Assembly: GCA_001769655.1 (NCBI GenBank)
Contig: MEPC01000030.1
Span: 1 to 47,405, forward strand
Direction: 5' to 3'
Length of the DNA: 47,405 bases
DNA from: Bacteroidetes bacterium RIFCSPLOWO2_12_FULL_37_12
GTDB taxonomy: Bacteria; Bacteroidota; Bacteroidia; 2-12-FULL-37-12
The notes under the pieces were generated by a model that worked only from the letters and a program-made list of their open reading frames with translations, was not told the origin of the DNA and did no database searches. This document shows positions 17,620 through 31,279 of this stretch, one piece after another (position 1 is the first letter of the stretch; each line of letters begins with the position of its first letter). The position numbers and the translations under genes were made by a program.

Positions 17620-19587
17620 TCAACCCGTTTTTCTCCCCAAACATTTAAAACATCCGGATATCAAAGCCAAATCCATTTTATAGGTATAGTCCTTTGCATA
17701 ATGGTAATTTAATTGACGGGTAGTTTCAGGAGTTATTTTTTTATTTATCATTTTATCCCATAGGGTCAGAACCCCTGTTTTAATATCCGGTAGTCCTGTC
17801 GCTTCATCTTTAGTAAATCCTACCCAGGATAATTTTCCTAAAAACACTTTCAATGAATTTTTCAGAAAACCAACCGGATTGGCTGTAAACCAAATACTGA
17901 ACGGAGATGATAAAAGAAAAAAGAAAGAGGTGACTATATCGAGTATTCTCTTATTCCGGATGTTTTCTTTTTGTGAAATAGCAAGAGTTACTTCTACCGA
18001 ATACAAATTATCTTTTGAGTCGGCGGTCTGACTCCCGACAATAAAATTGCTTTCGTCAGGAATAATTTTATATTCAAGCCGGAAATGGTCGAGCCGCATC
18101 ATCCAATCAATAATTTCATTGGAAGGAATATCCTTGTTGCAGAAAATCAATTCCCGGATGCCAAAAACCTGTATTACTTCCGGTAAGTTTTTTACATTTC
18201 CAAGAAAATTGACACTCGTTGAGTTTTCATCTCCCGGCGAAAGGAAACCGGCACACTCAATAGATGGATACTGTTTTTTCATGAAATCAACCGCCCTGCC
18301 GGCTTCGGATGGCTTGCCGATAATGAGCGTTTTATTTGCATTATTTTCTCCTAACGAAAAATTTCTGAAACGGATAAAATGAATCAGCAAACGGGAACCA
18401 ATCATTGAAAAAATGGTCCACGCTGCTCCTAATACAATCAATGCTTTTGAAAAACGAATAGGATCAATAAAATTTGTGAAAGCAGAAACAAGGACGGTAC
18501 CGGTCAAAATTCCTTTAAATATTCTGGAAGTTTTTACCGGTTTTTCATATCCGTTGAAAAAATATACAGAACCAAGCCAGAATATAATATACACGGGTAC
18601 TGCTACCCACATAAACTCAGGAGGATAATGCCCGCCTTCAATAAATTTATGATTTTTCTCCCAGTAATTTTTCAACCAATACATTCCACCCGCTATCATA
18701 AGGACATCAAACACCGGTAAAAATATTTTTTGCATAAACCGGTTGGTCATGGCAATTCCTGCACGGAAATAAATAGCGGTGTTTATTAAAAAAGAAAATA
18801 AACGGTGCTGTCTTCCGGAAAAATGTTTCCGGGAAAAAATGGACATGGCATTATAAAAAACTTTAACATAATTGATGCTTGTTTTTTTAGTGCTCTCTCC
18901 CTTGTAATGTATAATGCGTGTCTCCGGAAAATAAAAAAGCTTGTAGCCCGCTTTCGAAATCCGGTAAGAAAGATCAATATCTTCTCCGTACATAAAAAAA
19001 TTTTCATCAAGATAACCGGTCTTGTCAAGCGTTTCTTTTCTCAACAACATGAACGCCCCGGCAAGCACTTCCACTTCCTGGATTTTATTTTTATCCAGAT
19101 GACCTAAATAATATTTACCAAAAATTCTGGTACGTGGAAATAATGCACTCAATCCGAAAATTTTATAAAAAGCAACCCAGGGCGAAGGCAATCCTCTTTT
19201 TGATTCCGGTAGATAATTTCCTTTTCCGTCAATCATCATTACTCCCAGACCCCCCGCCTCCGGATGTTCATCCATGAATTTTAGAATTTTGACGAAAGTA
19301 TCATCCCCTACCACCGTATCAGGATTTAAAAGCAAAATGTATTTTCCATTTGCCTGCAACAACGCCTGATTATTTGCTTTTGAAAATCCATAATTTTCCT
19401 CATTGACAATTAATTTTACTTCCGGAAATTTATCACTAATCATTTTTACTGAACCATCTACGGAATGATTATCCACTACAAAAATTTCCACCTGCAATTG
19501 CTGAATGGCTTTGTGTACAGAAATAAGCGACTGCTCCAGAAATTGACTGACGTTATAATTGACGATGATGATGGAAAGATCTTTCAT
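17620..19587 (-). CDS. Family 2 glycosyltransferase fused to a degenerate polyprenyl-phosphate sugar-phosphate transferase
   Basis: A 655-residue protein. Residues 1 to about 270 form a GT-A fold family 2 glycosyltransferase resembling rhamnosyltransferases: LSIIIVNYNVSQFLEQSL, VVDNHSVDGS, LLLNPDTVV (the D-x-D-like metal site) and FFMYGEDIDLSYR. Several membrane helices follow (about 290-420), then a CoA-binding/Rossmann-like segment as in WcaJ-type enzymes (KTLIIGKPSEAGRAVDF ... FLGNVKNLPEVI). The C-terminus (RNKRILDIVTSFFFLLSSPFSIWF ... WVGFTKD ... LNYHYAKDYTYKMDLALI) matches the edges of the bacterial sugar transferase domain but lacks its catalytic middle. The likely role is surface-polysaccharide assembly at the inner membrane, with the second half structural or regulatory. 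Confidence 0.85.
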   Translation of the reverse strand: MKDLSIIIVNYNVSQFLEQSLISVHKAIQQLQVEIFVVDNHSVDGSVKMISDKFPEVKLIVNEENYGFSKANNQALLQANGKYILLLNPDTVVGDDTFVKILKFMDEHPEAGGLGVMMIDGKGNYLPESKRGLPSPWVAFYKIFGLSALFPRTRIFGKYYLGHLDKNKIQEVEVLAGAFMLLRKETLDKTGYLDENFFMYGEDIDLSYRISKAGYKLFYFPETRIIHYKGESTKKTSINYVKVFYNAMSIFSRKHFSGRQHRLFSFLINTAIYFRAGIAMTNRFMQKIFLPVFDVLMIAGGMYWLKNYWEKNHKFIEGGHYPPEFMWVAVPVYIIFWLGSVYFFNGYEKPVKTSRIFKGILTGTVLVSAFTNFIDPIRFSKALIVLGAAWTIFSMIGSRLLIHFIRFRNFSLGENNANKTLIIGKPSEAGRAVDFMKKQYPSIECAGFLSPGDENSTSVNFLGNVKNLPEVIQVFGIRELIFCNKDIPSNEIIDWMMRLDHFRLEYKIIPDESNFIVGSQTADSKDNLYSVEVTLAISQKENIRNKRILDIVTSFFFLLSSPFSIWFTANPVGFLKNSLKVFLGKLSWVGFTKDEATGLPDIKTGVLTLWDKMINKKITPETTRQLNYHYAKDYTYKMDLALISGCFKCLGRKTG

Positions 19588-19632
19588 GTTTATTTATAAT
19601 TCAACCTTTTCATGTAAATTTGTATGAATATG

Positions 19633-19788
19633 CTTACTGTTCAGTACTAAAATTAATTAAATTACTAATTGAAAAAAAAAATATAGCCACTGATTACACT
19701 GTTTAATCACGGGTTTAAGATTTTTTGTACCAATAATCCGTGTAATCTGTGGCAAAATATTTTTTTTCATTTTGGACTGAATAGTAAC
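19633..19788. repeat. Long imperfect palindromic repeat, copy 1
   Basis: Outer arms CTTACTGTTCAGT (19633-19645) and ACTGAATAGTAAC (19776-19788) are complementary at 11 of 13 positions; inner arms GCCACTGATTACACTG and CCGTGTAATCTGTGGC are also largely complementary. The element ends 5 bases before the YyaL-like gene. A second copy is at 22970-23096. It fills most of the 206-bp gap between the glycosyltransferase and YyaL genes. Confidence 0.75.
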
Positions 19789-19793
19789 TGATA

Positions 19794-21968
19794 ATGAAGC
19801 ACATCATGAAACTATTACAGATTATATTGATATTGTCTCTTTTTTTTCAATGTAACTCTAAATTTCCCAAAAATACTGAAAATGAAATGAAAACGGATAA
19901 AAAGCCAAATCATCTGCTCAGACAAACCAGTCCTTACTTATTACAACATCTTTATAATCCGGTGGATTGGTATCCATGGGGTGTGGAAGCATTGGAAAAA
20001 GCAAAAAAGGAGGACAAACCCATCTTAGTAAGCATTGGATATTCAGCATGTCACTGGTGCCATGTCATGGAAAAGGAATGTTTTGAAAATGACAGTATCG
20101 CTGATTTTATGAATGAAAATTTTATTTCCATAAAAGTTGATCGTGAGGAAAGACCCGATATAGATCAGATATACATGGATGCGTTGCATACCATGCAACG
20201 TCAGGGCGGATGGCCCCTGAATTGTTTTCTTACTCCGGATACCAAACCGTTTTATGGTGGCACTTATTTTCCACCTGACCGGTGGTTGCAAGTGTTGCAT
20301 AACATAAATGAAAATTATAGAAATAAAAAAAAGGAAATTGAAAAACTCGCTGAAGATGTTACGCAACATTCCAACCAGCCCTATTTGCCGGATTTTGAAC
20401 CAAAGTCAGAAAACAAACAAATTACTTTAATGGAATTGAATGATGCGTTTTCTACTATGGAATCGGGGTTTGATAAACGGTTGGGTGGATTTCAGAGAGC
20501 GCCTAAATTTCCCATGCCGGCTATTTATAAATTCCTGTTTGGTTACTATCAGCTTTCGGGTGATAAAAAAGCATTGGAGCAAACGCTTCTTACACTTAAT
20601 AAGATGTCGGAAGGCGGGATTTACGACCAACTCGGCGGCGGTTTTGCCCGCTATTCTACAGATGTTTACTGGTTAGTGCCACATTTTGAGAAAATGTTAT
20701 ATGATAATGCTCAATTGATTTCTCTTTACTGCCATGGATATCAAATTACAAAAAATGAGCGATTCAAACGTGTAATAAAAGAAACATTGGATTATATCTT
20801 CCGGGAAATGACTTCGCAGGAGGGAGGATTTTTTTCATCCCAGGATGCCGATTCTGAAGGAAAAGAGGGATTTTATTATTTGTGGAAGATGGATGAATTA
20901 AAATCCTTGCTGGGCGCCGATTTGGATTTATTCTCTGATTATTTTGATGTAAAGCCATCCGGTAATTGGGAATTTTCAGCAAACATACTTAACCGTGCCA
21001 CTGAAGATGAAACTTTCTGTAAAAAACATAACCTGACTCAGGAAGAATTGTTTAGAAAATTAACTGCATGGAACGAAAAGTTATTGCCGGTAAGAATGAA
21101 ACGCATTCATCCGAATCTTGATGATAAAATTCTTGCTTCCTGGAACGGGTTAATGCTGAAGACACTGACGGATGCTTATAAAACAACGGGCGATGAGAAT
21201 TACAGAAAAACAGCCATTAAAAATGCACAATTTCTGAAAGAAAAAATGTCAGACAAAAACTTCCTTTTTCATTCTTACAAAGAAGGGAAAACCAATGTCA
21301 GTGGAATGTTGGAAGATTATGCTTTTGTCATAAATGCATTTATTGGATTGTATGAAATAACTTTTGATGAAATCTGGCTGGAGGATGCTAAAAATTATCT
21401 GGATTATGCACTTTTGAATTTTTGGGATGAGAAAGAAAATTTATTTTTCTTCACTTCCGGTGACACAAAACTGATAGCCAGAAAAAAAGAATTGTTTGAT
21501 AATGTCATTCCTGCATCCAATTCTCAAATGGCAATAAACCTTTATAAATTAGGGTTATTCTTTGATAAAGCAGATTATATTGAAAAATCCAAATCCATGT
21601 TTTCGCTTATCAAGCCCTTTTTGAGTAAAAATTTGAGTCATACCGCTAATTGGGCAACCCTTGCCTGCATGTTTTCAACCCCAACAGCGGAAATAGCAAT
21701 ATGTGGGAAAGAAGCGGATAAACTTAGAAAAGAAATGCAAGCAACTTTTTTTCCCAATGCACTTTTCATGGGAGGAACGCAGGAAGGAAAATTGCCCTTG
21801 CTTGAAAATAAATATTCACAGGACGTTACACGAATTTTTATTTGCTTTAACAAGACCTGCAAGATGCCGGTAGAAACGGTAAAATCAGCGATGGACTTTT
21901 TGAAGGGCACTTCTAAAAATTCAGCCAAATATCTCCCTTTGGAGGGAGATAAAGAGGGAGGAAAATAA
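19794..21968 (+). CDS. YyaL/DUF255 thioredoxin-domain lipoprotein (spermatogenesis-associated protein 20 family)
   Basis: A 724-residue protein; ATG 19806 is an alternative start four codons later. The N-terminus is a lipoprotein signal (LILSLFFQC with a lipobox Cys), unusual because many homologues are cytoplasmic. The thioredoxin-like DUF255 domain begins [14 protein letters not shown] and carries [10 protein letters not shown], the CxxC-like pair of the family, then [13 protein letters not shown] and [12 protein letters not shown]. The long C-terminal part is an (alpha/alpha)6-barrel-like region ([49 protein letters not shown]) resembling N-acylglucosamine 2-epimerase folds. Family function is uncertain. 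The last residues ([20 protein letters not shown]) are not family sequence: they are encoded by a palindromic repeat that also supplies the stop. Confidence 0.9.
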   Translation: MKHIMKLLQIILILSLFFQCNSKFPKNTENEMKTDKKPNHLLRQTSPYLLQHLYNPVDWYPWGVEALEKAKKEDKPILVSIGYSACHWCHVMEKECFENDSIADFMNENFISIKVDREERPDIDQIYMDALHTMQRQGGWPLNCFLTPDTKPFYGGTYFPPDRWLQVLHNINENYRNKKKEIEKLAEDVTQHSNQPYLPDFEPKSENKQITLMELNDAFSTMESGFDKRLGGFQRAPKFPMPAIYKFLFGYYQLSGDKKALEQTLLTLNKMSEGGIYDQLGGGFARYSTDVYWLVPHFEKMLYDNAQLISLYCHGYQITKNERFKRVIKETLDYIFREMTSQEGGFFSSQDADSEGKEGFYYLWKMDELKSLLGADLDLFSDYFDVKPSGNWEFSANILNRATEDETFCKKHNLTQEELFRKLTAWNEKLLPVRMKRIHPNLDDKILASWNGLMLKTLTDAYKTTGDENYRKTAIKNAQFLKEKMSDKNFLFHSYKEGKTNVSGMLEDYAFVINAFIGLYEITFDEIWLEDAKNYLDYALLNFWDEKENLFFFTSGDTKLIARKKELFDNVIPASNSQMAINLYKLGLFFDKADYIEKSKSMFSLIKPFLSKNLSHTANWATLACMFSTPTAEIAICGKEADKLRKEMQATFFPNALFMGGTQEGKLPLLENKYSQDVTRIFICFNKTCKMPVETVKSAMDFLKGTSKNSAKYLPLEGDKEGGK

Positions 21969-21994
21969 AAAGATAGAATTTTTAGAAGTGCCCT
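21904..21994. repeat. 91-bp palindromic repeat overlapping the 3' ends of two convergent genes
   Basis: Perfect 19-bp outer arms AGGGCACTTCTAAAAATTC (21904-21922) and its reverse complement (21976-21994), with an inner hairpin ATCTCCCT/AGGGAGAT (21931-21938 and 21943-21950, TTGG loop). Both the YyaL-like stop (21966-21968) and the DUF6787-like stop (21921-21923) lie inside it. Confidence 0.85.
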
Positions 21995-22292
21995 GAAATA
22001 ATCTTACGAACCATTTCGCCATCTTTTTCTCCTTTTCCCAGAAGAAAGAGAATTGGCCAAAAATAAAACCATAAATTATCAAAAATGTTTGATACATTGG
22101 GAAGATGAGTAAAATATAAACAGATACATATAAATAGGGGTGGATGCTGAAATCAAGCCCAAGCAAATTCATGATAAATTTTCTTGAAAATCCAATGGAC
22201 ATTCCTGCCAGTGAAAAAACCAGGCATATTAAAAGAATATCCAACGTACTTGGGATTTTCCATTTCTCTTTTAAGCGTTTTATAAAATCCAT
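21921..22292 (-). CDS. Small membrane protein, DUF6787-like
   Basis: A 123-residue inner-membrane protein with two to three hydrophobic helices ([40 protein letters not shown]) and the pattern [20 protein letters not shown], which resembles a small Bacteroidota family (DUF6787) ending in an F-W-x-F/E-K-K-M motif. The natural protein probably ends shortly after this motif; the last 20 or so residues (from GTSKNS) come from the palindromic repeat shared with the convergent YyaL-like gene. The two genes overlap tail to tail by 48 bp. It is divergent from def with an 85-bp gap. Function unknown; the DUF assignment is from memory of the pattern. Confidence 0.75.
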   Translation of the reverse strand: MDFIKRLKEKWKIPSTLDILLICLVFSLAGMSIGFSRKFIMNLLGLDFSIHPYLYVSVYILLIFPMYQTFLIIYGFIFGQFSFFWEKEKKMAKWFVRLFQGTSKNSIFLFSSLFISLQREIFG

Positions 22293-22336
22293 ATCCTAAA
22301 AATTTTTCAAATTTATAACATGATTTGATTTTTTCC

Positions 22337-22344
22337 TATTTTTG
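22337..22344 (+). promoter_or_regulatory. Candidate -7 element for def
   Basis: TATTTTTG, an exact TAnnTTTG, lies 33 bases before the GTG start of def. No TTG was found at the usual -33 spacing, so this is a partial match. Confidence 0.4.
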
Positions 22345-22377
22345 ACCCTTTATTTAAAATTTTAAAACCCCAGACAG

Positions 22378-22947
22378 GTGATAATCCCAATACTCGCATA
22401 CGGAGATCCCATACTTAAAAATGTATCCGTGGATATTGCTCTCGACTTACCGGATTTGCAAACCCTGATTGATGATATGTTCGATACAATGAATGAAGCC
22501 GGCGGGGTTGGTCTTGCGGCTCCTCAGATAGGAAAAAATTTACGTTTGTTTATCACCGATGCCGAAGGGCTTGAGAAAGAAAATATTAAGGATTTTAAAA
22601 AAGTATTTATTAACCCCGTCTTGTTGGAAGAAGAAGGAGAAAAATGGGATTTTAACGAAGGGTGTCTGAGTATCCCAGGAATCCGCGAAGATATTTCGAG
22701 AAAACAAAATTTACGGATTAAATACTATGATCGGAACGGGCAATTGCTTGAGGAAGTTTATTCGGGGGTAAGAGCAAGAATCATTCAACATGAAATGGAC
22801 CATCTGAATGGAGTGCTTTTTACCGATTTAATTTCGCCTCTTAAAAAGCGATTGTTGAAGTCAAAACTTCTGAATATTTCGTTGGGAAATGTTGAGGTGA
22901 GTTACAAAATGAGGTTTCCCGTGGCGGCGAGGAAAGGGAACCGGTGA
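22378..22947 (+). CDS. def: Peptide deformylase
   Basis: A 189-residue metalloenzyme that removes the N-formyl group from nascent proteins at the ribosome exit. All three catalytic motifs are intact: GGVGLAAPQIG (residues 42-52), EGCLSIP with metal-binding Cys near 96, and QHEMDHLNG with His 138, Glu 139 and His 142. Length is normal. The start is GTG at 22378, giving MIIPILAYGDPIL, the usual N-terminus of the Bacteroidota enzymes; no ATG is available nearby. It is followed after 22 bp by a palindromic repeat, which may separate it from the propeller gene downstream. Confidence 0.97.
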   Translation: MIIPILAYGDPILKNVSVDIALDLPDLQTLIDDMFDTMNEAGGVGLAAPQIGKNLRLFITDAEGLEKENIKDFKKVFINPVLLEEEGEKWDFNEGCLSIPGIREDISRKQNLRIKYYDRNGQLLEEVYSGVRARIIQHEMDHLNGVLFTDLISPLKKRLLKSKLLNISLGNVEVSYKMRFPVAARKGNR

Positions 22948-22969
22948 TAATTGTAAATTTAAATTTTTT

Positions 22970-23096
22970 TTTACTATTCAGTAGCAAGAAAAATTTAGCC
23001 ACTGATTACACTGATTAAACACGGTTTTAAGATTTTTGTAACAATAATCCGTGTAATCTGTGGCAAAATTTTTTTTATTTTGGACTGAATATTAAC
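22970..23096. repeat. Long imperfect palindromic repeat, copy 2
   Basis: Outer arms TTTACTATTCAGT (22970-22982) and ACTGAATATTAAC (23084-23096) pair at 11 of 13 positions; inner arms GCCACTGATTACACTG and CCGTGTAATCTGTGGC match copy 1 (19633-19788). Similarity to copy 1 extends through GGACTGAATA on the right side. It lies between def and the propeller gene, ending 26 bases before the ATG. Confidence 0.75.
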
Positions 23097-23122
23097 ATTT
23101 TTTTTTAATAAACCAAAGCATC

Positions 23123-24379
23123 ATGAAATCAAAACTATTTTTAACTCTACTGCTCACTATTCTTATGGCAGAAAAAAATTTCTGCCAGACCGAAACATGG
23201 GAAAATTACACAACCGCAAATTCAGGACTTCCTGACAACATAGTCAAATGTGTTTATGTTGCCCGTGACAGTTCCATCTGGATTGGCACCGGTTCTGGTC
23301 TTGCGCATTTTAAAAACGGAACTTGGCAAACATTCAATACCGGCAATTCGCAATTACCGGATAACGAAGTTATCTGCATCCATGAAGGTCTCACCGGAAA
23401 TTACATCTGGGTAGGAACACTTTCCGGTGGGCTATGTAAATATGATGGCTCTAACTGGACAATATTTGACAAATCGAATTCGCAGATTCCCGACAATTAT
23501 ATTTTATGCATAGAGCCAGAATTGAATCTGGCTTCAGAAGAAATAGTATGGGTGGGTACTTATAATGGAGGAGCCGCATCTTTTTACAATAATACATGGA
23601 CGGTTTACAATTATAACACTACTGGAAAACTTTTCAATCAGATTTATGCGATTGCCCACGAAGATAACGGGAATAAATGGTTTGGGACCTGGGGTGGAGG
23701 GTTGGGAAAATTTGATGGCTCCAACTGGACTATTTTTGATAAATTAAACTCTGGAATTTCCAATAATTATATTTATTCCATTGCCATTGATAAGAATCAC
23801 AACAAATGGCTGGGGAGCAAAGACGGCGGTATTATAAAATATACGGATATTGATTTTTTCATTTACAATCAATCCAACTCCGCTTTATCAAATAATTCAG
23901 TACGTTCAGTGAAGGCGGATAATCAAAACAGGATTTGGGCGGCTACACTTAACGGAGGGTTGAACCGTTTCGATGGCGTTAATTGGCAAAAGTGGAATAA
24001 TACAAATTCACAACTGCCCGATAACTGGATCTGGAATATTTTTCTTGAAAGCGATAACAAAGTGCATGTAGGAACCAATGCAGGGTATTCGGTTTATTCC
24101 AGTGGCACTACCGGCGCTAAGGTGAATGAATTTGATAACACATTTACGTATTACATGCAGGCAAATCGTTCGTTATATATACAGAGTAACGAATTATCCG
24201 GGAATAAAACTAGTATTGAAATTTTCAATGGCATGGGACAAAAAGTTTATGCCTTGCATACGCAAACAGTAAATAAAAACTACCTGACCATAGACCTCAA
24301 CCAACTTCCATCTGGCGTTTATTTTATTTCTGCAATAGTAGCTGGAAAAAGAACGGGAGGAGTGGTTGTAGTAGAGTAA
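23123..24379 (+). CDS. Secreted two-component-regulator-type beta-propeller with T9SS sorting domain
   Basis: A 418-residue protein. A signal peptide (MKSKLFLTLLLTILMAEKNF, ending CQ) is followed by six to seven propeller blades of about 43-58 residues with the pattern W(I/V)GT..GGL.K(Y/F)DGSNWTIFDK.NS.(I/L)(P/S)(D/N)N(Y/W)I, matching the periplasmic sensor repeats of hybrid two-component systems. The C-terminus is a T9SS type A sorting domain (SIEIFNGMGQKVYAL ... LPSGVYFISAIVAGKRTGGVVV). Unlike true hybrid sensors there is no membrane helix, kinase or HTH; the propeller is exported on its own. The next gene (locus B double TPR protein) begins 24 bases downstream on the same strand, so the two are probably co-transcribed. 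Confidence 0.9.
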   Translation: MKSKLFLTLLLTILMAEKNFCQTETWENYTTANSGLPDNIVKCVYVARDSSIWIGTGSGLAHFKNGTWQTFNTGNSQLPDNEVICIHEGLTGNYIWVGTLSGGLCKYDGSNWTIFDKSNSQIPDNYILCIEPELNLASEEIVWVGTYNGGAASFYNNTWTVYNYNTTGKLFNQIYAIAHEDNGNKWFGTWGGGLGKFDGSNWTIFDKLNSGISNNYIYSIAIDKNHNKWLGSKDGGIIKYTDIDFFIYNQSNSALSNNSVRSVKADNQNRIWAATLNGGLNRFDGVNWQKWNNTNSQLPDNWIWNIFLESDNKVHVGTNAGYSVYSSGTTGAKVNEFDNTFTYYMQANRSLYIQSNELSGNKTSIEIFNGMGQKVYALHTQTVNKNYLTIDLNQLPSGVYFISAIVAGKRTGGVVVVE

Positions 24380-24403
24380 GAATTGTTTGAAGTTTTTAAA
24401 ATA

Positions 24404-29012
<4,609 letters not shown>

Positions 29013-29071
29013 GATTGAAAGGTTGAGTGTTTTGCGTTATGTGTTTAATGTTAAGTGTTATTTGTTATTTG

Positions 29072-29191
29072 TTAGATAGTTAGATGGTTAGATGGTTAGA
29101 TGGTTAGATGGTTAGATGGTTAAATGGTTAGATGGTTAGATGGTTAAATGGTTAGATGGTTAGATGGTTAAATGGTTAGATGGTTAGATGT
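29072..29191. repeat. Octamer tandem repeat with 24-bp higher-order period
   Basis: Fifteen consecutive 8-bp units of TTAGATGG (first unit TTAGATAG, last TTAGATGT). Units 7, 10 and 13 (29120, 29144, 29168) are TTAAATGG, so the array also has a 24-bp period. It fills most of the 227-bp atpD-atpC spacer. TTAAATGG also occurs twice near 9150-9166. Confidence 0.9.
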
Positions 29192-29239
29192 TGGATGTTG
29201 ATTTTTCATTCCTTAAAAAAATTTTCCAAAACTATACTC

Positions 29240-29485
29240 ATGAAACTCGAAATTCTCACTCCCGACAAAAAAATATTTGAAGGGGACATTGAAGCCATCA
29301 AGGTACCAGGTTCTGAGGGCTCCTTCGAGGCATTAAATAACCATGCACCTATAATCAGCACACTTGAAAAAGGAAAAATCCGGATTCGGACTACCGAAGA
29401 AACAAAATTTATTGAAATTGATGGAGGGGTAATGGAGGTAAATAAAAATAAAATAATTGTGCTATCGGAAACAGCCAAGGAATAA
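29240..29485 (+). CDS. atpC: F1F0 ATP synthase subunit epsilon (short form)
   Basis: An 81-residue epsilon subunit from ATG 29240, starting MKLEILTPDKKIFEGDIEAI. It contains the N-terminal beta-sandwich with the diagnostic VPGSEGSFEALNNHAPIIS and IDGGVMEVNKNKIIVLSETA. The C-terminal two-helix domain, which in many bacteria inhibits ATP hydrolysis, is absent; this short form is usual in Bacteroidota, so it is not a truncation. Completes the atpDC pair, but is separated from atpD by the tandem repeat. It is convergent with gpmI with an 8-bp gap. Confidence 0.95.
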   Translation: MKLEILTPDKKIFEGDIEAIKVPGSEGSFEALNNHAPIISTLEKGKIRIRTTEETKFIEIDGGVMEVNKNKIIVLSETAKE

Positions 29486-29493
29486 AAAATTAA

Positions 29494-31020
29494 TCAAAAC
29501 AAAACACTCCCGCTCATCTCCTGCGGTTTTGGTATTCCCATCAAGAAAAGAATAGTCGGCGCCACATCACATAATTTACCGTCTTTAAGTTTAGGAAAAA
29601 ACTCAGTGTCACACAAAATGCACGGCACTAAGTTGGTAGTATGTGCGGTATGAGGAGTGCCATCCGGATTTTTCATGACTTCCGCATTGCCATGGTCGGC
29701 AATAATAATTACGGAATAATCATTCTCAAGCGCAGTTTTTACAACCGGTTCAGTGACATCGTTTACCGTTTCACACGCTTTGATTGTTGCATTAAAATCA
29801 CCGGTATGTCCCACCATGTCGGGATTAGCAAAATTTAAACAAATGAAATCTGCGGATTTTTTTTTCAATTCAGGAATAATTTTATCGCGAATGTCTTTTG
29901 CACTCATTTCGGGTTGCAAATCATAGGTAGGAACTTTGGGTGAAGGGCAAAGAATGCGTGACTCTCCCGTGAATTGTTCTTCCCTCCCACCGGAAAAAAA
30001 GAAAGTGACGTGCGGATATTTTTCTGTCTCTGCAATCCGAATTTGTTTTTTTCCGCTCTGAGATATAATTTCTCCGAGGGTTTGTTTCGGGTCATTTCGT
30101 CCAAAAATATTTTTAACGTTTTTAAATTTTTCATCATAAATAGCCATGGTTACATAATGAAGATTTAATTTTTTCATTCCAAACTCCGGCATATCCTGCT
30201 GTGTCAAAACCTGGGTTAATTGTCTGACCCTGTCTTTACGAAAATTAAAACTCACCACTACATCTCCGTCTTCAATAAGGGATAATTTTTCTCCTTTTTC
30301 ATTCACACACGAAACCGGCTTAACAAATTCATCGGTGATACCTTCTGCATAAGATTCATGGAGTGCGAAAACAGGGTTTTGATAAATTTTTCCTTTCCCA
30401 TGTACTAATAAATCATACCCTAAACGAATTCTTTCCCAGCGTTTATCACGGTCCATGGCATAATAACGTCCTATGACACTGGCAATGGAACCGGTAGTTT
30501 TATTCAGATGTTTTTGCAAATCCTCTAAATAGTTGGAGCCGGCGTGAGGGTCCGTGTCTCTTCCATCCATAAAACAATGAATGAAAACTTTCTTGAGACG
30601 GTATTCGTTTGCTAAAGAGCATAACCCTTTTAAATGTTCTATATGCGAATGAACTCCTCCGGATGAAACCAACCCGAAAAGATGTAATTTGCAATCTGTT
30701 TCTCTTGCTTTTTCTAAGGCATCCTTCAGGGTTTGGTTGTCTTTTATAGTATTATCCCTGAACGCATGATTAATTCTAACCAAATCCTGAAAAACAATTC
30801 GTCCAGCGCCTATATTCAGATGTCCCACCTCTGAATTACCCATTTGCCCCTCCGGTAAACCAACTGCCTCGCCGCTTGCCTGGAGTTTGGAATGAGGATA
30901 GGTTGAAAACAAATAATCTATGTATGGTTTTTGGGCTTTGTGAACAGCGGAAATTTCAGGATTTGAGCCGATTCCCCAACCATCCCAGATAAGCAGGAGA
31001 ACTTTTTTATTTGGATTCAT
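29494..31020 (-). CDS. gpmI: 2,3-bisphosphoglycerate-independent phosphoglycerate mutase
   Basis: A 508-residue manganese-dependent enzyme interconverting 3- and 2-phosphoglycerate in glycolysis and gluconeogenesis. Motifs: LLIWDGWGIG with the first metal Asp, GNSEVGHLNIGAGR with the nucleophilic Ser, FMDGRDTDPHAG, RYYAMDRDKRWERI, FNFRKDR, FANPDMVGHTG and IIADHGNAEVM for the second metal cluster. Length and order are normal and the ATG at 31020 is the natural start. Not clearly in an operon: the neighbours on both sides are on the other strand. Confidence 0.98.
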   Translation of the reverse strand: MNPNKKVLLLIWDGWGIGSNPEISAVHKAQKPYIDYLFSTYPHSKLQASGEAVGLPEGQMGNSEVGHLNIGAGRIVFQDLVRINHAFRDNTIKDNQTLKDALEKARETDCKLHLFGLVSSGGVHSHIEHLKGLCSLANEYRLKKVFIHCFMDGRDTDPHAGSNYLEDLQKHLNKTTGSIASVIGRYYAMDRDKRWERIRLGYDLLVHGKGKIYQNPVFALHESYAEGITDEFVKPVSCVNEKGEKLSLIEDGDVVVSFNFRKDRVRQLTQVLTQQDMPEFGMKKLNLHYVTMAIYDEKFKNVKNIFGRNDPKQTLGEIISQSGKKQIRIAETEKYPHVTFFFSGGREEQFTGESRILCPSPKVPTYDLQPEMSAKDIRDKIIPELKKKSADFICLNFANPDMVGHTGDFNATIKACETVNDVTEPVVKTALENDYSVIIIADHGNAEVMKNPDGTPHTAHTTNLVPCILCDTEFFPKLKDGKLCDVAPTILFLMGIPKPQEMSGSVLF

Positions 31021-31079
31021 GGTTTAATTAGTTTGTGCATTTTTTCATAGCCATTTTTAAATTAAACTCTTGTTGTACG

Positions 31080-31104
31080 CCCTTATACCCTATCCCCTTA
31101 TACC
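31080..31104. repeat. CCCTTATACCC-type intergenic repeat
   Basis: Two copies of CC(C)CTTATACC separated by CTATC, matching the 15-bp CCCTTATACCCTATA units at 36910-36939. Located upstream of both gpmI and the DUF4783 gene (divergent spacer of 259 bp). Confidence 0.6.
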
Positions 31105-31160
31105 TTCTACCTATTTTCAATTAGTATAACCCTCCAAATCTAATAAAAAAACATGAGCAC

Positions 31161-31191
31161 TTGCATGATTTAATTAAATGCTGTACTTTTG
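31161..31191 (+). promoter_or_regulatory. Bacteroidota-type promoter for the DUF4783 gene
   Basis: TTG (31161-31163), 20-bp spacer, TACTTTTG (31184-31191): a full match to the phylum consensus. The transcript would have a leader of about 80 bases. Confidence 0.7.
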
Positions 31192-31279
31192 GCTTGATTA
31201 TTGACAATTTTTTCTAATTCAAACGGATTTATCACCCGTTTTTCGTTAAAAAATACAATCAGGAGAAAATCGGAATATT

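Noticed and set aside
19615-19622. TAAATTTG on the + strand as promoter of the YyaL-like gene
   Set aside because: No TTG at the required spacing, and the leader would have to run through the whole palindrome; too weak to list.
29072-29191. CRISPR-like array from the octamer repeat
   Set aside because: Units are contiguous 8-mers without spacers; no cas genes are present.
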